Origin: Nereocystis luetkeana
Taxonomy: Eukaryota; Sar; Phaeophyceae; Laminariales; Laminariaceae
Reading direction: 5' to 3'
Assembly (NCBI GenBank): GCA_031213475.1
Contig: JARUPZ010000012.1
Span: 11,118,727 to 11,182,726 of the forward strand
DNA: 64,000 bases
Shown: positions 24,366 to 36,587 of the stretch, in pieces
How the letters are laid out: each line of letters opens with the position of its first letter
How positions within the stretch are numbered: position 1 is the first letter of the stretch
Notes under the pieces: model-generated
The model's input: the letters and a program-made list of their open reading frames with translations, nothing else
Told to the model about the DNA's origin: nothing
Database searches by the model: none
Made by a program: the position numbers and the translations under genes

Positions 24366-24703
24366 TCCATTTTTTTTTTTTTTTTTTCTCATCCCATTCA
24401 TTATCTTCGCACATCTTCTTCTCTCTCTCCTTCCAACTCGTAACTCAGATCCGGGGTCACATAGCAGGCTCTTCTCCCCCCTTCCCGCTACGGTACGTGC
24501 CTTCATTTTTATCGCGAGAAGATTTCAGCCTTTTCTTCCCTCGTCGACTCGCATCGAATTGTGCCTACCCACGCTGCAAGACGCTCTCAACAATTGAATC
24601 CTTTTTTTATTTTTATTTTTGCAAATAAAGTCAATCCGACCCACCTGGGGCTCGAACCCAGGACTCAAACAAGTAGAATTCGAGGTTAACCACTTGAACC
24701 ACC
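24366..24703 (-). mobile_element. SINE S1, full length, with target duplication
   Basis: On the minus strand the element starts with a tRNA-like head (GCCCCGGTGGTTCAAGTGG as A-box region, GGGTTCGAGCCC as B box in a perfect 5 bp T-arm stem), then an A-rich linker, a ~200 bp body and a poly(A) tail. The 18 bp ggggctcaaaacggcatt occurs at 24348-24365 and 24704-24721; its first four bases may belong to the head, leaving a duplication of at least 14 bp. This is the product expected from LINE-driven insertion. Confidence 0.85.
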
Positions 24704-25214
24704 GGGGCTCAAAACGGCATTGGCCGGGGGTTATTGTGGTCATCAAGACACCCAAAAATAAAACAATATCTGGTACAAAATCGAGTGCCATGCATCATGC
24801 ATGCAATCTGTGGTGATGGTCTTCCTCCCTCCTCCCGAAACGCAATTGGTGGGTCTCCGTACTACCATATGGCGTGTTTCTCGGACGCACGTGAGATGAA
24901 AACTTCTGGCGAATACATACACGGCCGGGTCATCAATCGTAGATTTTGTTTGCTAACAGTACATGCTGCCAGTCTTCAGCCCTAGCGGTCTACTTGGTTA
25001 TAATGGAAAGAGCGTGCAGCATTTCATCACAAGCATCATGCAGCGCGTGTGCCGCACACTTGACCCTACACTGCGGTTCTGACGCATCTCCTAGCCAGCA
25101 CAGCTGCCGGCGCTTGCTTCGTGGTGGTTAGATGCTGTAGCCGTCGTTCTGTTTCGATGTATTTTTTCCTCTCAAAAGTCGCCAAGCGAAAGGTTTCCCT
25201 CTCGAGCCACCCCA

Positions 25215-25311
25215 TTAACCCCTTTAGAACCGCAGTCCCGTTTTGGGGACAAACTACTTGAAGTTAGAATCGTTTGTCCTCAAAACGGGACTGCGGTTCT
25301 AAAAGGGTTAA
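25215..25311 (+). repeat. Family B element (B13)
   Basis: One of the best preserved copies; TTAA at both ends. Confidence 0.86.
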
Positions 25312-25461
25312 TAGCGTTTATAGGGAATAATGTTGTAGCTCACCGGTAAAGCATTTGCTTCGAATATTGAGTACTCGGAGGCCGGAGGGCGCTTCTGTAC
25401 TTGCTCGTGCCATGTCACATCAAGGTAGAAGTATTGCGCCTAAAGCTTGTATCTCTTCTAG

Positions 25462-25555
25462 GATTGAAGATTCGGCACGGACACTGGTTGTGCTGGGTGT
25501 CGACGGGTAGAAAGAACGGTTCAATGTGAAGAGCACACACAACACGCAGGTAGCG
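25462..25555 (+). repeat. Family F element
   Basis: attcggcacggacactggtt, gtcgacgggtagaaagaacg and gttcaatgtgaagagcacac; directly left of SINE S2. Confidence 0.7.
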
Positions 25556-25558
25556 GTG

Positions 25559-25559
<1 letters not shown>

Positions 25560-25599
<40 letters not shown>

Positions 25600-25929
25600 C
25601 ATCCCATTTATTATCTTCGCCCATCTTCTTCTCTCTCTCCTTCCAACTCGTAACTCAGATCCGGGGTCACATAGCAGGCTCTTCTCCCCCCTTCCCGCTA
25701 CGGTACGTGCCTTCATTTTTTATCGCGAGAAGATTTCAGCCTTATCTTCCCTCGTCGACTCGCATCGAATTGTGCCTACCCACGCTGCAAGGCGCTCTCA
25801 ACAATTGAATCCCTTTTTTTTTTTTTTTTTTGCAAATAAAGTCAAAGTCCGACCCTCCTGGGGCTCGAACCCAGGACTCAAACAAGTAGAATTCGAGGTT
25901 AACCACTTGAACCACCGGGGCGACCGGCT
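25560..25929 (-). mobile_element. SINE S2, full length
   Basis: Same structure as S1 with a 37-base poly(A) tail (read as T on this strand) and a longer A linker. The head extends to gccggtcgcccc, as in S6. No clear target duplication. Confidence 0.85.
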
Positions 25930-26154
25930 TGTTTGATACCAGACCAGGTTTATAGTGGTACTTGCTTTTGCTTTCCCTCTCTTTCAACGCATCTGGATTG
26001 CATGTATGTCGTGCCTGTCGTACCCAGTACGATGACATGGCCTTGCATTGCCTACTCTGCCTATTGCATTACAAGGTGTTACTACAGTATTTTATACCAG
26101 GTAGTATCTTTGTGTCGTGTTTTGTGGCCACAGAGCTTGTATCTCTCTATTATT

Positions 26155-26240
26155 AGCTTGAAGAATCGGTACGGACACAGGGTGTGCTGGATGTCGAAGG
26201 GTAGAAAGAACGGTTCAATGTGGAGAGCTCACGACACATA
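26155..26240 (+). repeat. Family F element
   Basis: gaagaatcggtacggacaca through gaacggttcaatgtggagag. Confidence 0.7.
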
Positions 26241-26269
26241 CTCCGTATTAGATACCAGGTATTAGATAT

Positions 26270-27230
26270 ATCTATAATATATTAAATTATATATATTATA
26301 CTACATATATATATTATATATGAGCATGAAAGCTTATCTGAAGATAGTATCTGCACGTTGAAAAAAAGAGCCGACAGGGCACGTCCAGCACCTACCCTCT
26401 CAGCACCACCGTGCACGTTCCTAAAATCTACTCGTATGAACGTGTACCCGTTGCAGTACCTGTAGACTACTACTGTAGCCGCTGTAACCGCTGTGCGAGT
26501 AGACCACGTTCACGAGTAGCTCGGGGTTTACAACCGTGAACGAGGCGCTTTGATTTCGCACAGAAACCTCGTTTTCGAAGAGGGAGCTGAACGTTGAACA
26601 AGCTATTTTCGGGAAGCTCCCGATCGGGTGTAGTGTCTGTAGTTTCCAGAGACCGCCCTTGTCCGACATTGGCAATCTTCCGCTCTCGATCGGATCTTTC
26701 CGAAAACTCCCCTGTCACGTACAGTAGTAGTGGTAACCTCCCGCCCCTCTTTGTGGAAGAATCAAGCGCCCAACAAACGATTACGTACCCCTGCGCGAGA
26801 ACTCAAAGCGCTCTGCCTACCGTAAGTACCGGTATTCACAGTCTGTATTGCAAGGCGATCGTAGGTACCTGCTGCTGCTGTATCCATCTCCGCGGTGGTT
26901 CGGTTTTGGGACGGGCAACGGGTTTGCTTTCTGCCCCATGGGTATTAGTTATCATGCATGAGAATTGGCTGACGCGACAAAAGTTGGTGAGACATAACAA
27001 GAACAACCAACCACCGCAAATAACGAGTGACAAATACTCCGTTCCAAAGAACCCACGCTGGCCCGGATGAGCTCTGAGTTCAGCACACGTAAAGATTCGT
27101 CAGGTGTTGATATTCCGTGTGGTCATATTTTAACAGTGCCAGGTAGTCGTACACGTATAATACGGTATGCCAGGTACCAAGTATTATACATCGTATGATA
27201 TCACACTTGGTGTTGATAATAGCTAGTTGA
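26270..27230. other. No gene seen (kinase intron 1)
   Basis: An AT dinucleotide-rich stretch (26262-26320) and a 158-codon frame (26594-27070) without motifs or repeats. Confidence 0.5.
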
Positions 27231-27267
27231 TAACATCAAGGCCGAAGGCTATTCGCGATTATTGTAG

Positions 27268-27459
27268 TTTTTTTTTTTTTTTTTTCATCCCATTCATTAT
27301 CTTCGCACATCTTCTTCTCTCTCTCCTTCCAACTCGTAACTCAGATCCGGGGTCACATAGCAGGCTCTTCTCCCCTCTTCCCGCTACGGTACGTGCCTTC
27401 ATTTTTATCGCGAGAAGACTTCAGCCTTTTCTTCCCTCGTCGACTCGCATCGAATTGTG
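27268..27459 (-). mobile_element. SINE S3, headless
   Basis: Body and poly(A) tail only; it stops at cacaattcgatgcg and lacks the tRNA head and A linker. Confidence 0.82.
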
Positions 27460-28107
27460 TGTAGGGTCCTCGCACGAGTTATGCTGGCTGTTGGCTCCTG
27501 GCTTGACGCCCGCGAGAAAGTGATAAAGTGAACGAAGGTCGCCCGCCACTGGACTGCTGACTTATCGGTACGCTGTCTCCACATGAACCTTTTTTTTTCG
27601 CCTGGAAACCCAACGACGTCAAGCACACTCTATTCCCACACTTGCATTATTGCCCAAGCACTTTGAGCAATCCGACAGAGTCGCCCTTCCCAACGGTCAC
27701 GGGGGTCTGTAGTGAGTTTTGATTGTTCATCATATCACTATTAATACTACATGCTGCTGTTGCAGTTGTAGTTTGGATGTTTTCTTATGTTGCACCCCCG
27801 TATACGGATACGTTCTGTGTGTACCCAACCAACCACGCACCCATCCATACACCACACACACACGCAGCGTCCGCGCGGATTCTTCCTCCCACAGAGATAT
27901 GGCTGCTGCTTGCTGCTGCCGCTGTGTGTGTTGTCTTCACATGAGACCGTTACAGCAGTGTATCATGCCCAGCGACATCCATCCACCACACCCCACGCCC
28001 GCGGGCTGATTGATCATCCTTTTGTCTTGACATTTTGAACCGTTGTTTCTATCTACACACCCACCCAACGACATCGAGCAGACCTCAGAGCTTGTGTCAA
28101 ATGTCTA

Positions 28108-28176
28108 GAATCGAGCATCAATAATCTGCACGAACACTGACTCTGCTGGTTGTCGACGGAGAGAAATCACGGTTAG
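28108..28176 (+). repeat. Family F element, diverged
   Basis: tctgcacgaacactgactct and ggttgtcgacggagagaaat blocks. Confidence 0.5.
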
Positions 28177-28629
28177 GTACGTACGCAGCCCTTTCAAGAC
28201 TCCGGTGGGCGTTAAACAATTACTACGATTACAGCGACGGCCACTGCGTGATGAGGGGGTGAGGTAACACACGTTGGTGGCCGAGTTGCAATGGTTGATG
28301 GAAGGGCTTGTGCGGCACACGGGAGTATTGCTGTAACATGATCGCGCCGTTCCAATACACCAATGTTGATGTGAGCAAAGTTATCACTGTTTTGGTTTGT
28401 TTGTCTCCGGGTCGCAAAGGGGTTGTTGTTGAAGTAACATACCGCCTTCTCCCTCCCGCTGAATAGGGAGCGTTTGCGTATTCATCATCAGTCCACGCGG
28501 TCCTTCTTTTCCGCAATGGAGTGGTAGTGAAGAACACACACGCAAATGCCCGAGCTGATTCGTCAACATTCGTAGGGAGATATATACGAAGTATGTACAC
28601 GCCTTGCTGCAACTTTATTGTGTGCTCAC

Positions 28630-28765
28630 AGACTACCGTATAACACTATCACACTAGGGTGATAATATAACACACCCTCTCGGACGATTGTCAAGGCTGG
28701 GTTTCTCGACAATGGGGAGGGTGTGCTGAATACGACGAGCGATGCGTCAATATGCAACCTTTTCG
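28630..28765 (-). repeat. Family C element (C4)
   Basis: Reverse copy of C3 with the same order of blocks (tatcacactagggtgata, caaggctgggtttctcgaca, caatggggaggg). Confidence 0.65.
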
Positions 28766-28812
28766 ACGAAGTATTTCCAAAGCCACCATTTCCGTTGGGT
28801 GTGCCCCCCACG

Positions 28813-28872
28813 TTTTGGAGGAAACCGGGTCTGAAGTTCGTCCCATGGGGTGTGGTATATTATCACCCAGTG
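28813..28872 (+). repeat. Family C fragment (C5)
   Basis: ctgaagttcgtcccatgggg then tattatcacccagtgtgata. Confidence 0.6.
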
Positions 28873-29795
28873 TGATATATATTCCATCACTTTTTACTTT
28901 TCCAGCTTGAGTCGTAAAAGGTTTATACTCGTACAGGTACCCTCATTGCCCTCCTGGACAAGTCGTTGTCACAGGAACATTACTTTCTCCTCCTTACGCA
29001 CGTATTATGAACGATAGTACTGATACACCAGATATATGCCTTTTTTATGTAGCGCATACTGGGCCACTGCTCGTCCATTTTCATCGAATTTCGCCAACTA
29101 TTAATAGCGTTGTTTTCCCACTTTTGGGCGACGGGCGGAAGATCTCTCAGAAAAAGCCATGGGCTATGGGCTAAATACACCAGCCGAGATTCGGACCGCG
29201 GCGCTACCGCTTGCAGGGTGGGGTGATACCTGGTACCTGGTAGATGATACAAGGTATTAATAGTGTTCAATATCGAACGAGAATCGAGTCCGATTTGATA
29301 CGGATGAACAAAATCAAAGCTGTGTACGTGGTACGTATGTAGTCGATGCGACTTCGATAATTGATTTATCGAAGCTCTCGTTCATCGTCTTACCAAAAAA
29401 AGCTCGGTGATGCACAGAGATGGGGAGGGCAAAACACGTTCGGTTCGATCTATCGAAAGCTCGATATGTCGATTCGATACATCGAAATCTTAAATACGAT
29501 ATCCTACCCTAGGAAAAAACACATCAGCCGAAATTCGGGCCTCAGTGCTACCGCCTGCAGGGTGCATGATAGTCCCTCCCGGCCAGATTGTTAATGTCAA
29601 CAGAGAAATTGAACGAGGCAAGCAAATGGAGATGCCAAGGATATGCCAAACGTACCGGATACGACCAGCAGAACCCAACAAAACCAAACCCAAACGAGAT
29701 ATCGTACGTGAGAGAAAACCCAGCATTTGTTTTATTTTATTTCCACACGAGACATCCATCCCACCCAGCAGTGTCCGTGCTCACTCTTCATCCGT

Positions 29796-30010
29796 TTTTT
29801 TTATTCAGCTCATGGTAAATCTCGGCCCTTCTTTTTCCTGGCCCCTCCCATTTTGTAGCCGTAAGTCAGATCCGGGGTGACATAATAGGCTCCCCCCCCC
29901 CCCCCCCCCCGCCGTTCCTCACTACGGTTTGCGCCTTCGCTGCATTCTTATGGCGCGATGACTCCATCTGCACTTTCTTCCCTCTTTGACTCGCGTCAAA
30001 CTGTGCTCAA
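29796..30010 (-). mobile_element. SINE-body-like element S7, diverged
   Basis: Shares gtcagatccggggtgacata, the cactacggt box and the ttccctctttgactcgcg end with family S, but has a long poly-C run in place of ctcttctcccc. Confidence 0.6.
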
Positions 30011-30248
30011 GGGATTCACCAGAACAGCTGTATACATCCACTACATGCCAGCTCTGTAGCCTCAAGATACGAGATGGAGATCGTACCAAGTACGAAAATA
30101 CAGGGCATACCAAGCGTACCGGGTACGAAAAAGCAGGGCGTCTAGAGTGGCATGATGTGTAGACACAAACCAAACGAATCGCTAAACGAAGGACAACATC
30201 AACAAAAACGACAGAGAATAGGCAACAGCACAGCAGGGAATAATAGTA

Positions 30249-30357
30249 TATTACGGAGGACCATAGTAAATAGGACCAAATGTTGCTAGAAAAATTGGCG
30301 AAATATATAGGTTTTTGTGTGTACCGTAGGTCCTATTTATTGTGGTCCCCCGTAATA
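30249..30357 (-). repeat. Family A element (A8)
   Basis: Full-length copy in the first kinase intron. Confidence 0.82.
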
Positions 30358-30367
30358 GTACCATGTT

Positions 30368-30590
30368 CTATTATCAAGATAACACCCTCTCTGCGACGAA
30401 GTTCGGGGGGGATTTTCTCCAAAACAAGGGGGGGCACACACACACCAAAAATGGTGGTGTTGGGAAAAACTCATCGAGATCTCTCCATAGCGTGCTGTAT
30501 CGCTCGGTGTTTACACTCTCCCTCGGTCGTCGAGAAAACCACCTTTGAAATTGCTGGTACTCCTGTTAGGTGGTGTTTTGTGTTATCACG
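30368..30590 (+). repeat. Family C element, diverged (C6)
   Basis: Matches C1 over ttctccaaaac, ggtggtg, actcatcgagat and tttgaaattgct to tgttatcac. Confidence 0.5.
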
Positions 30591-30633
30591 TACCAGGTAC
30601 CTGGTACTGTAGATGGCAATGTTGATGAAGTAC

Positions 30634-31126
30634 TATTACGGGGGACCATAGTTAATAGGACCTAGGGTATATACATAAAAACCTACCAGGTACGTCGTTT
30701 TTTTTTTTTTTTTTTTTTTTTTTTTCTCATCCCATTCATTATCTTCGCACATCTTCTTCTCTCTCTCCTTCCAACTCGTAACTCAGATCCGGAGTCACAT
30801 AGCAGGCTCTTCTCCCCCCTTCCCGCTACGGTACGTGCCTTCATTTTTATCGCGAGAAGATTTCAGCCTTTTCTTCCCTCGTCGACTCGCATCGAATTGT
30901 GCCTACCCACGCTGCAAGGCGCTCTCAACAATTGAATCCTTTTTTATTTTTGCAAATATAGTCAAAGTCCGACCCACCTGGGGCTCGAACCCAGGACTCA
31001 AACAAGTAGAATTCGAGGTTAACCACTTGAACCACCGGGGCGACCCGCTACGTCGTATATATACATGACCATTTTTACTATTAATAAATAATAATATTTG
31101 GTCCTATTAACTGTGGTCCCTCGTAG
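30634..31126 (+). repeat. Family A element split by a SINE (A9)
   Basis: The left part (30634-30698) and right part (31049-31126) form one family A element interrupted by SINE S4. The 8 bp tacgtcgt is present on both sides of the SINE. The copy also contains a TACCAGGTA (30684) and a TATTAATA (31079) that other copies lack. Confidence 0.8.
30699..31048 (-). mobile_element. SINE S4, full length, inside a family A element
   Basis: Complete head, linker, body and tail, flanked by tacgtcgt (30691-30698 and 31049-31056). It interrupts A9, so S4 is younger than that element. Confidence 0.86.
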
Positions 31127-31149
31127 CATTAATAGTATGTACCTGGTAC

Positions 31150-31335
31150 GCATTCGATGCGAGTCGACGAGGGAAGAAAAGGCTGAAATTTTCTCGCGAT
31201 AAAAATGAAGGCACGTACCGTAGCGGGAAGGGGGTGGAAGAGCCTGCTATGTGACCCCGGATCTGAGTTACGAGTTGGAAGGAGAGAGAGAAGAAGATGT
31301 GCGAAGATAATAAATGGGATGAGCAAAAAAAAAAA
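31150..31335 (+). mobile_element. SINE S5, headless
   Basis: Body and a short poly(A) tail, on the opposite strand to S4 and 100 bp away. It begins within about 5 bp of the point where S3 stops. Confidence 0.82.
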
Positions 31336-31489
31336 CTGGTACGTTTATTGCCGCTATCATCGCCTCCCTTGCCCCAGGGCGAGTAGAAAATAATCAAGTT
31401 GAGCCCCTTGAGGAGCGCCCTCCCATACTGGGAAGGAAACACTTGGGATTGGACTTGGAATGGACTCGACTTTAGGTACGTACATGTAC

Positions 31490-31585
31490 AGCAGGTGTTG
31501 TTTTCACATTCAATCGTTATTTCTACATTTCTACCCAGCTCCATCGGTACACCCATTTGCTGTCCGTCCTGATTCCTTATCCGAG
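31490..31585 (-). repeat. Family F element, diverged
   Basis: Reverse orientation: tcacattcaatcgttatttc, ctacccagctcc and cgtcctgattcct blocks. Confidence 0.5.
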
Positions 31586-32750
31586 AGATGTACTATTATA
31601 AAAGGGTTGAGGCGAAGTGTACCGACGATGGATGGGATGGAATAATGCATGATGAGGGTAATGATGATGTTCTGAACCTTCACCCTGGTAACAACGCGGG
31701 CTAAACAAAAAAAAGCGTCTCGATGGAAAACCCCCCCAAAAAAAGTGTGTGAAGTAATACGCCGCAGCAGCAGTTGTTTACCAGTAAAAGCAAGGGAACG
31801 TTAGAAGTTGGAATTAAGGCGCAGAGCCGAATCAGGCAATGGAGTGGGACGTAATGGGATGGGAAAGTAATGCATGCGATGGGGTGTGGGATCCCCATCC
31901 CCTCGGCGGTCTTTATTCCCGAGTCAGTGGCTTATTGTGTACCCGGTGTAAAATACAGAACGGTGTATAAGGAGACGAGTCATGGTGACTTGACATACTG
32001 ACATGCCCCGGTTCGGGTGGGCCTCTTCGCTCTCCGCCCAGCGGGAACGCGACAAAAATAAAAAATAAATGGTGGAATTATCCCGTCGTCCCACGAGTGT
32101 AGGTAGATGTATCATGCGTACGTACCCGCAAGCCGAAGCCCTCAAGAGGCAAGAAAGAGTGTTCGCACAGATTACTTTCAGAAAGCAGAATGATACCAGG
32201 TACCAGGTATGCATATTATGTGGTACACGCTAGTGTCAAAGTTGTACCTGTTACAGCATACCGGAAAAGGCACTGGTCGTACCAGTTGAACCCTGCCGTG
32301 AAACTATTGCAGGCTTGCTATTCTGCGTTGAAGTTGAGAAATCAAGAACTTGGGGGAATGTGGAATGGACCATGATAACCGGGTATTCCGCCTCTTGGCC
32401 TGGCTGTCAACGCCGCGTATCCGCACCTCTAAATCGTACCAGGTACTCGATATCACGGTTAGACTACGTAGCTTGCGGGCTTGTGGTCTTCCAGGTATTG
32501 ATTATTGATAGTCCGCGGCTCCCCTGGGATGCCAGCGCCACGTATCCGCCCTCCGCCGACACGTTGTATCGTATCGCATCCTATCATGTCATGCTATGTA
32601 CAGCTGCAGCCTGCAGCAACAAGCAGCTGTATTGCCAGTGGGAGTTTTTGAGAACCAGATGTTTTTTTTCACTTTTTGTTACGTTTTTTCGCTCACGATT
32701 ATTGTACTTATTTTGCCTTCTCCATCTTCAGTCCGACTCGTATATCGGCT

Positions 32751-32960
32751 CAACCCTGTTAGGACCGCAATCCCGTGTAGGGGACAAACTACTTAGAATT
32801 TGACTGGTTTGTCGCCATAACGAGACTGCGCTTCTAACAGTCCTATTAATAAAAGGGTTATTACCCCTCAAGTACAGCAGTCCCGTTTTGGGAACAAACC
32901 TGTCAAATTATAAGTAGTTTGCCCCCCAAACGGGACTGCAGCCCTGAATAAAGGGGTTAA
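32751..32960 (+). repeat. Two abutting family B elements (B14, B15)
   Basis: B14 (32751-32860) has a TATTAATA inside its right end; B15 (32861-32960) follows at once and ends aaggggttaa. Confidence 0.78.
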
Positions 32961-33023
32961 AATGATGAAGCCAAGGCAGCGACATGTACGTACGGTCCCC
33001 ACTTAGTAGCGTCGTTTTATTGT

Positions 33024-33148
33024 TATTACGGGAGGCAATAGGAAATAAAACCTACCAGGGTATGGTACACACAAAAACCTACCAGGTACGTATTTACCTA
33101 TTTTTAACTGACAATAGTTGGTCATATTTACTAAGGTCCCCCGTCATA
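33024..33148 (+). repeat. Family A element with two CCAGG additions (A10)
   Basis: Longer than standard because the core has TA-CCAGGG-TA (33053) and TA-CCAGG-TA (33080) additions. Confidence 0.75.
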
Positions 33149-33475
33149 GGGAGATGATGCAACAACTGCAGTAGAGTGAGTGCTGCTGAGCATGGTCGTG
33201 TACTCTGTTCCAGCAGCAGTGTCTGGCATGATACTCATGACACTACGTATCCAGTGCCAGCTATCGGCAAAGATGTTGTCGAATTGAATATCGTACAGAT
33301 GCCAGGTAGCATCCCCATCAATAGAGTGCGTTCGGAACTACCAGGTACAGGAGTAGAAAATCCTTACCAGGTACCTGGTACATACCAACGCCCCTTATCA
33401 GAGTTGTACCGGCCCGTGACAGTTCGTAGTGGGCAGAAATTGGAGCCCCCTCAGACCTGGTATACCGTTTTCCCC

Positions 33476-33570
33476 TAACCCTTTTAGTACTGCAGTCCCG
33501 TTTAGGGGACAAACCAGTCAAATTCTAAGTAGTTTGTCCCCAAAACGAGACTGCAGTCTTAAAAGGGTTG
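33476..33570 (+). repeat. Family B element (B16)
   Basis: Full-length copy. Confidence 0.82.
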
Positions 33571-34498
33571 AAGGGAGTCCCATATCTACTGCTGTTTTAC
33601 CTGGTACCAGGTGTACTGTGTAGATACATCCGTGGCGTGTGATATTGATAAAAGGTCTATGAATAATACCATTTGATTGTGTCGGCGTCCAACAGCAGGC
33701 GCCACGATGTCCGATGTCTCGGCGATTGCAGGGGACTGCAACTGTTGACTGCCACCCTGGAGCGCGGCTGACGCGACCGCCTATGGTACCCGCGGTATGA
33801 TGGTGCTCGTACAGCTCAGCAGTGCGGTTTGGTTTATACATGCATGATCGATCGCATGCTACAGCAGAGCGGGATCTCATTCATTCGTCCATCGACAGTG
33901 TGACGTGTGTGATCGCTGATGCGCCTGCATTCCGCGCCAGTGTACCTCTGATCAAACCTTGGCATGTACCTGAAACTAGGGAATACCTCGTATGTTCAAC
34001 AGTAACCGAACCTGACCGTCCTTGTGGCTTGTCATGACCACCTGCCTCTTGAGTTCCGACTGGGTGTACACATCGTACATGATATCATACCACCATATCA
34101 TCGCACGAAGTATCGTAAGTACCTGGCATCATACATCATACATCAGATTTAAATATACAATGAATGTATAAATCTGTTCTTGCAGAGGAGGATTGGAATT
34201 TGTTCCGTTGTCCTTCACGTTGCCCCACTTTTTTTACGTTCTGATTCTGTGATCGTGCGACTCTTTTCCCATTTTGGCACATGCTTTCTGTTTTCTGATT
34301 TTTCAAGTGGTGTTTCGTAGTTGGTGAGATGACTTGTCAACCTACTGCTGTCTGTAGCAATTGTGCCACTGCTGCTGCTGCTGCAGCTGCTGCCACGTAC
34401 TCGCATAAAGTTGCTGCGTAGGACTACATATTTCCCTGGTCCTTGTATGGTGTACGATATGTACGTTGCGTGTCTGTGTGTTAAGTCCGTTGTTCTAG

Positions 34499-34614
34499 CC
34501 TAACCCATGGCAACGTATCCCTCTTTTTTCGGTTCCAACTTTGTTTACACCAACATTTTTGGGGAAAACTACTTGAAGTTAGTGTGTGTGTGTTTTCCCC
34601 GCGTTAAAGGGTTG
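34499..34614 (+). repeat. Family B element, decayed (B17)
   Basis: Ends (ctaaccca, gttaaagggttg) and the loop (actacttgaagttagtg) survive. Confidence 0.5.
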
Positions 34615-34728
34615 AGAGGGGAAAAAGCGCCGGACAAAAAAAAAGGAGACGATGATTTGTAACGTCGGCTACACGAACAAAAACGAAGCAACCCGTGCTG
34701 CTGGGGGTGGGGCGGTGGGTGGGTGGGT

Positions 34729-34843
34729 GCGTGTACACGATATCATGCATGGCCGCAGTCGTCGTATGACCATCGACCCTCGCATCCCTACAATGCCGGG
34801 ACGGAGCACGTCGGGTTTTCACCGACCAGGGGGATGGCACGGG
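34729..34843 (+). repeat. Family D element, partial (D1)
   Basis: Shares the catgcatggccg, ccctcgcatccctacaatgc and cgggttttcaccgaccagg blocks with the other copies; a G-rich tract precedes it. Confidence 0.75.
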
Positions 34844-34952
34844 TGGTGTATGTTAGTGATCCCATCCTAAATGGAGTACCTGAACTTTTCAATATGGAAA
34901 CTTGAACACCAGGAGTTGCACGACACGTGCGCGGCATGATCCTGTTACTAGT

Positions 34953-35068
34953 GTGCGGGGGCATAGTATTCAGGACCGGTCATGCACACGAAAACCTGTG
35001 TGTTCCGGTATGTTTACTATTAATATGCACATTTGGTCCTGATTACTATTAATACTGTGCTGCCCCCT
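34953..35068 (+). repeat. Family A element, decayed, with TATTAATA additions (A11)
   Basis: Recognisable by the AAAACCTG and ATTTGGTCCT core; ends eroded. Two TATTAATA words (35018, 35047) occur where other copies read CTAAC and CTATGG. Confidence 0.6.
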
Positions 35069-35276
35069 CTGATTTTTTTCAGTAGATATTGTTACTATTG
35101 ATATTATTACCAGGGGTTTTTGGAGTAATCAGAGTCCACGATGGAAACAAGAAACATGTACCTGGTATCCCCTTATGTTTGCTCATCATATTTGGTTCTA
35201 CTATAAGTACCACTACTGCTGCTGTATGTACCGCTTGCACGACCCGCTCACACCCTACAGAACAGGTATATATTGT

Positions 35277-35399
<123 letters not shown>

Positions 35400-35400
<1 letters not shown>

Positions 35401-35474
35401 GTTCACATTAAAGCGCTCTTTCTACCCGCCGATATCCACCACAACCAGTGTCCGTGCCGATTCTTCAATCGTGT
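35400..35474 (-). repeat. Family F element
   Basis: Reverse orientation: ctttctacccgccgatatcc and accagtgtccgtgccgattc; lies between the GT microsatellite and B18. Confidence 0.65.
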
Positions 35475-35568
35475 TTAACCCTTTGAGGACCGCAGTCCCG
35501 TTTTGGGGACAAAATACTCAATTTTTAAGTAGTTTGTGTCCCAAACGGGGCTGCGCTACTAAAAGGGT
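35475..35568 (+). repeat. Family B element (B18)
   Basis: Full-length copy; right end reads aaaagggtcc. Confidence 0.8.
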
Positions 35569-35867
35569 CCGTAGAGAGACAAGCTCTGTGGCCGCACAAG
35601 CACGACACAAGAGATCATCTATGAAGGATAGCTACACGATTGTTACCTGGTACGCAGTAAGCAAACGCAGACGGTGCAATGCCATGTCATAGGTACAAGA
35701 CGGACGCCTGATAACGCCACCCTTGTTGGTAAGTTGTTTAGTCGCTGTCGTACACCAGGTACAGCACAGCAGTATTAATAGGACCGATATCATAGCCTAT
35801 CTGGGTGGAAATGTAAGAACCGCTTGATGTTGTTATCTCCGAAACGCTTCTTACATTGCCGTCCAGA

Positions 35868-36212
35868 GCCGGTCGCCCCGGTGGTTCGAGTGGTTAACCT
35901 CGAACTCTACTTGTTTGAGTCCTGGGTTCGAGCCCCAGGCGGGTCGGACTTTGACTTTATTTGCAAAAAAAAAAAAAAAAAAAAAACGATTCAATTGTTG
36001 AAAGCGCCTTGCAGCGTGGGTAGGCACAATTCGATGCGAGTCGACGAGGGAAGAAAAGGCTGAAATCTTCTCGCGATAAAAATGAAGGCACGTGCCGTAG
36101 CGGGAAGAGGGGAGACGAGCCTGCTATGTGACCCGGGATCTGAGTTACGAGTTGGAAGGAGAGAGAAGAAGAAGATGAGCGGAGATAATAAATGGGATGA
36201 GCAAAAAAAAAA
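35868..36212 (+). mobile_element. SINE S6, full length
   Basis: Plus-strand copy with head (gccggtcgccccggtggttc), B box GGGTTCGAGCCCC, A linker, body and a 10-base A tail. The anticodon arm is longer than in a normal tRNA, so the parent tRNA cannot be named. Confidence 0.85.
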
Positions 36213-36587
36213 TAGTGGTGGGTACCAGTATCTATCAGTATCTATCTCACTCCCGAAAGAAGGGGCTGTCTTTATGTTCTCTTTGCAACACCGCGCCCAG
36301 CTCTTCCCGGCCAAACCACCTAAACAAAATGTAGCATTAATAGGACGTTTTGTTCAACGATCCAGGCTCTCGCTGTAGAGACTGACGATAGAGTCTGCGA
36401 CTTATAAGTGAGATTTTTCCCCCGAGGTCATAATCCTAAAAGTTACGAAAATGGAACTTCGGATGGAGCTCGTCTCCGAAACAAAACTGACGCCTATTTT
36501 TCAAACAATCGTTCGGGCTCCGTACCCTGCTGAACGTCCTGGTACCCCCCCGCCCCCCCCTCCTCCCCGCTGCGCTGTGCCTCGCAG

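Noticed and set aside
24630..24710. Functional tRNA genes at SINE heads
   Set aside because: The anticodon region is too long to fold as a standard arm, and each head is followed by the same SINE body.
25327..25395. tRNA gene (tagctcaccggtaaagc resembles an A box)
   Set aside because: No B box or cloverleaf could be completed downstream.
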